DNA from: Saliniradius amylolyticus | GTDB lineage: Bacteria > Pseudomonadota > Gammaproteobacteria > Enterobacterales > Alteromonadaceae | Assembly (NCBI RefSeq): GCF_003143555.1 | Contig: NZ_CP029347.1 | Span: 868,001-932,000 of the forward strand | DNA: 64,000 bases | Direction: 5' to 3' | Part shown: positions 62,785-64,000 of the stretch, piece by piece | How the letters are laid out: each line of letters opens with the position of its first letter | Position numbering within the stretch: the stretch's first letter is position 1 | Position numbers and translations under genes: made by a program | The notes under the pieces: generated by a model | What the model saw: the letters and a program-made list of their open reading frames with translations, nothing else | What the model was told of the DNA's origin: nothing | Database searches by the model: none

Positions 62785-63171
62785 ATGATTTTCTGGATTG
62801 AATTAATTGCCAGTCTTTTTCTGGTTGTGGGGGGGCTCTTTGTATTGGTGGGCTCCATTGGACTCATTCGCCTGCCGGATTTGTATTGCCGTCTTCACGC
62901 TCCCACGAAGGCCACAACGGTCGGTCTTGGTGGCATGCTGATGGCGTCGATGGTGGTGATGTCTTATCGTCATGATGTGGTCAGTGTCCATGAATTCTTG
63001 ATCTCCCTGTTTTTGATTATTACTGCGCCAGTCACTGCTCATATGCTGGCAAAAACAGCGATGCACCACAGGGACAAGGCCATCGCCAAGACCGCTCGTA
63101 AGGAGTATATCGAAACCGCCAGGGAGCAGCTGCCGCCTGAGAGCGAGCAACAAATGGACAAGAAAGACTAG
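62785..63171 (+). CDS. mrpG: Mrp antiporter subunit G
   Basis: 128 residues, three membrane helices. FVLVGSIGLIRLPDLYCRLHAPTKATTVGLGGMLMAS is the family signature. The C-terminal tail is long and charged (KTARKEYIETAREQLPPES). Last gene of the operon; it starts five bases after mrpF. No terminator is seen. Confidence 0.94.
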   Translation: MIFWIELIASLFLVVGGLFVLVGSIGLIRLPDLYCRLHAPTKATTVGLGGMLMASMVVMSYRHDVVSVHEFLISLFLIITAPVTAHMLAKTAMHHRDKAIAKTARKEYIETAREQLPPESEQQMDKKD

Positions 63172-63245
63172 AAAGCCACACAGTGTTTTTGAATCAAGGC
63201 CATCAACGGTTTGCTCAGGGCTCGTACAGCCAGAACGGTAAAGAG

Positions 63246-63770
63246 TTACTCGGCAAGGTGTCTGATGTTTGAAAATATCGAAACGATTCTTGCAGCGCGT
63301 TCCAGACTCTGCAGGTCCTCTTGGCTCCAATCAACTTGTTTGCCTGCGCTTTCGCAGCATATGATGCCGAAGGGGGAAAAATCATTATTGAACATATAAT
63401 CCATCAAAGAGTAGATGTGTTCCTCATCAAAGTATCCCTTGTTAAAGCAGCGGGTATCGGGGTGTGAACGCGCATCCGATGCCATCACTGAGTCTGACTT
63501 TATAATAGCTTCGAAATACTCTGGATAGTCTTTTTGCGTTAAGCGCAGTCCCTCAGGCTGTTGAAAGCCGTCAGGAGTCAGAAGAGCAATACATGTGATA
63601 AAGGACTGGTCATCACTGAACTTCCATAAGCTGGTTCTGTTTGACTTGGGGACAGAAGATGCGATCGCCTCGCAAACCAACTTAAGCAAACCTGCCCGGG
63701 CGAGGTTTGGATTGGATAACTGCATGCTGAGTCGGGTAAGAGGATCAAGACCCGTCGTTGATTTAGTCAT
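63246..63770 (-). CDS. GAF-domain protein
   Basis: 174 residues, cytosolic, one GAF domain covering about 20-170: SNRTSLWKFSDDQSFITCIALLTPDG, YFEAIIKSDSVMASDARSHPDTRCF and FSPFGIICCESAGKQVDWSQEDLQSLERAARIVSIF. No output domain. Similar GAF regions occur at the front of diguanylate cyclases and histidine kinases, so it may be a stand-alone sensor. A GGAG ribosome site precedes the ATG. It converges on mrpG. Confidence 0.8.
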   Translation of the reverse strand: MTKSTTGLDPLTRLSMQLSNPNLARAGLLKLVCEAIASSVPKSNRTSLWKFSDDQSFITCIALLTPDGFQQPEGLRLTQKDYPEYFEAIIKSDSVMASDARSHPDTRCFNKGYFDEEHIYSLMDYMFNNDFSPFGIICCESAGKQVDWSQEDLQSLERAARIVSIFSNIRHLAE

Positions 63771-63865
63771 TAAACTCCGTACCAGAGGCTGACATGTCTA
63801 AATCTAACTATAGAACTCTACAGCACTTACTCAACATCAATCATATTTTGAGTGACCCAATTAAA

Positions 63866-64000
63866 CTAGTGGATTTCTGGTTTACCGAACAGGTTGGCGA
63901 CAATAACAATCAACCAGGCCAGACTCATACCAGCAAAAATAACCATCATCCATTGGGGCATACTCAGGCTTAGAAATTGCCAGTCGATATCGCCGCAGCT
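63866..64000 (-). CDS. dsbB: Disulfide bond formation protein DsbB (3' end)
   Basis: Only the last 44 codons are inside the window. They begin SCGDIDWQFLSLSMPQWMMVIFAG and end NLFGKPEIH, matching the DsbB segment with the second periplasmic Cys followed by W-x-F-L-x-L-x-M-P-x-W and the final membrane helix. DsbB reoxidises DsbA with ubiquinone in the inner membrane. The gene continues beyond base 64000. Confidence 0.88.
   Translation of the reverse strand, partial: SCGDIDWQFLSLSMPQWMMVIFAGMSLAWLIVIVANLFGKPEIH

Noticed and set aside
63794-63973. 59-codon plus-strand frame near the window end
   Set aside because: It lies antisense to the 3' end of dsbB, whose sequence is clearly recognisable.

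Overview
The window is one stretch of a Gram-negative marine-type gammaproteobacterium, most likely from the order Alteromonadales. The grounds are a polar-flagellum cluster of the Vibrio/Alteromonas type (FlgT, FlgP, CheV next to CheR, sigma-54 and sigma-28 promoters), a TonB2/TtpC energy-transducing cluster, a long TonB-dependent receptor, the phhAB-tyrR-hpd-hgmA set, a sap-psp block and an Mrp Na+/H+ antiporter. Genus is not decided by what can be seen. No transposase, integrase, prophage or CRISPR array is visible.

Layout. 1-785: end of a YghU-type glutathione transferase gene and a tRNA-Arg(CCT). 846-9242: flagellar and chemotaxis genes flgT, flgP, flgN, flgM, flgA, cheV, cheR and flgBCDE. 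Promoter cores are readable: sigma-54 before flgT, flgP, flgA and flgB, and two tandem sigma-28 cores before flgM. The flg operon stops at flgE behind a terminator and a 50-bp tandem repeat. 9402-17341: sapABCDF with pspF, divergent from pspABC, which has a psp-type sigma-54 promoter. 17409-24509: phenylalanine and tyrosine catabolism (phhA, phhB, tyrR, then hpd-hgmA-fah-maiA as one overlapping operon), which would take phenylalanine to fumarate and acetoacetate. 24570-30064: a DUF3612 regulator, an Lrp-family regulator beside an amino-acid dehydrogenase, 4.5S RNA, a ComFB-like protein and tryptophan 2,3-dioxygenase. TyrR-box-like sites lie before phhA, hpd, the tryptophan dioxygenase gene and the TonB-dependent receptor gene, suggesting an aromatic amino-acid regulon.

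30358-36191: TonB-dependent receptor, a TPR/2OG-Fe(II) oxygenase, an AT-rich methyltransferase-like gene and a small lipoprotein. 36677-41662: a TonB2 system (DUF3450 protein, TtpC-like MotA/TolQ/ExbB protein, ExbB, ExbD, TonB, TPR protein). 41808-44174: the most striking locus, an HvfA/bufferin-type ribosomally made peptide with 16 EGKCG motifs, its DUF692 (MNIO) modifying enzyme, its DUF2063 partner and an extra 40-residue membrane peptide. This family is known for copper-binding oxazolone/thioamide peptides.

44187-50898: housekeeping block apt, dnaX (with a candidate programmed frameshift), ybaB, recR, htpG (sigma-32 promoter) and adk. 50948-56964: alpha/beta hydrolase, PPK2-family kinase, secreted S51 peptidase, ibpA-type small heat-shock gene with a ROSE-like leader, 2OG oxygenase, YceI and cytochrome b561. 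57351-63171: mrpAB-C-D-E-F-G. The window ends with a GAF-domain gene and the 3' end of dsbB.
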